The translations under genes were made by a program, and so were the position numbers. The notes beneath the pieces were generated by a model. That model saw nothing but the letters and a program-made list of their open reading frames with translations. It made no database searches and had not been told where the DNA came from. A stretch of DNA of 5,121 nucleotides from Euryarchaeota archaeon UBA346 (GTDB lineage Archaea > Thermoplasmatota > E2 > DHVEG-1): NCBI GenBank assembly GCA_002496355.1, contig DAJP01000031.1, positions 707 to 5,827 of the forward strand, written 5' to 3'. The stretch's first letter is position 1; the number at the start of each line of letters is the position of its first letter. This document shows positions 4,773-5,121 of the stretch, piece after piece.

Positions 4773-5121
4773 ATGAAAACACCTGATTTTGAACAAGAAA
4801 TCGGAATTAATTCGTACTGTACAGACCATCCTGGTATCGGTGGAAAACTACGCGTCCGTATTGATGATTTTCATGTGACAGAGCTCTGTTTGTACCCGAC
4901 GAAGAAAGATCTTGGTAATTTCACGATCGCTGAAGTCACCAGCCGGAATTGGGAAACCCATACCCTTGTCCAAGAACTCGCAGGTTGTCTGCATCTGTCT
5001 CAACGACGAATCAGTTTTGCTGGCACAAAAGATAAACGGGCTTGGACCACCCAATTGATGTCTTTTGACCATGTTCCCCCTGAGGCGCTCTCTTCGCTTA
5101 CCATAAAAGACGTTTCAATCC
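4773..5121 (+). CDS. truD: tRNA pseudouridine synthase D, N-terminal part (3' end outside window)
   Basis: The first 116 codons of a TruD-family gene are present; the frame stays open to the window edge. TruD converts U13 of tRNAs (and related sites in the eukaryotic Pus7 branch) to pseudouridine. Diagnostic features are TDHPGIGGKLRVRIDDFHVTE (from residue 17), the strand FTIAEVTSRNWETHTLVQEL (50-69), and the catalytic motif FAGTKDKRAWTTQ (82-94), where D87 is expected to be the catalytic aspartate. Archaeal TruD proteins are usually about 400 residues or more, so most of the protein is missing here. ATG 4773 is chosen. A GTG directly before it (4770) is the only other upstream start before an in-frame TAG at 4758. 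AGGG at 4759-4762 may be a weak ribosome site 10 nt upstream. It lies 15 nt after rpoL, which suggests cotranscription. Confidence 0.93.
   Translation, partial: MKTPDFEQEIGINSYCTDHPGIGGKLRVRIDDFHVTELCLYPTKKDLGNFTIAEVTSRNWETHTLVQELAGCLHLSQRRISFAGTKDKRAWTTQLMSFDHVPPEALSSLTIKDVSI

Noticed and set aside
4770..4786. C/D-box-like pair (GTGATGA and CTGA) suggesting a guide RNA
   Set aside because: Only six bases separate the boxes, too few for a guide, and there is no second box pair; the GTGATGA contains the truD start codon.
1..5121. CRISPR array, transposon ends, tRNA genes, defence-system genes
   Set aside because: No regularly spaced repeats, terminal inverted repeats, transposase or nuclease motifs, or tRNA-like cloverleaf sequences were seen; all sizeable coding stretches are assigned to known families.

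Overview
The window looks like a piece of an archaeal chromosome, most likely Euryarchaeota in the broad sense, possibly Thermoplasmatota. The lineage is inferred from protein style; no rRNA or other marker settles it. The archaeal assignment rests on an archaeal-type ribosomal protein L10e, the exosome subunit Csl4, RNA polymerase subunit L, an archaeal-style TruD, a DUF373 membrane protein, TTTAAA/TTATAAA-type TATA boxes at archaeal distances, and oligo-T ends after genes. There are no signs of mobile DNA, CRISPR, tRNA/rRNA genes or recent transfer.

Left part (1-478): the C-terminal end of a secreted or surface protein with a PKD domain and a distinctive amphipathic tail ending in ...FPNLFPVLRHLVGY. 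It is followed by an oligo-T terminator. Middle-left (about 500-3202): two membrane-protein genes on the + strand. The first is a DUF373 protein (acidic, nucleotide-binding-like N-terminal half and six predicted membrane spans). The second is a site-2-type zinc metalloprotease (M50) with an inserted PDZ domain. Both probably start at internal ATGs (604 and 1808) rather than at the upstream in-frame TTGs, because TATA-like boxes lie about 28 nt ahead of each ATG, as for leaderless archaeal mRNAs.

Right part (3215-5121): information-processing genes. Ribosomal protein L10e runs leftward and converges on the protease gene with only 12 nt between the stop codons. A 162-nt divergent promoter region (3734-3895) separates it from a rightward, closely spaced set: csl4 (exosome cap), rpoL (RNA polymerase subunit L) and the 5' part of truD (tRNA pseudouridine 13 synthase), which runs off the window. 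The set couples transcription, RNA decay and tRNA modification, back to back with a ribosomal protein gene.

No evident new defence or mobile system is present. The points most worth a second look are the C-terminal tail of the PKD protein, the DUF373-protease pairing, a dyad midway between the two divergent TATA boxes, a perfect 18-bp palindrome over the DUF373 start, a cluster of glycosylation sequons in the protease PDZ region, and a divergent dimerisation region in RpoL.
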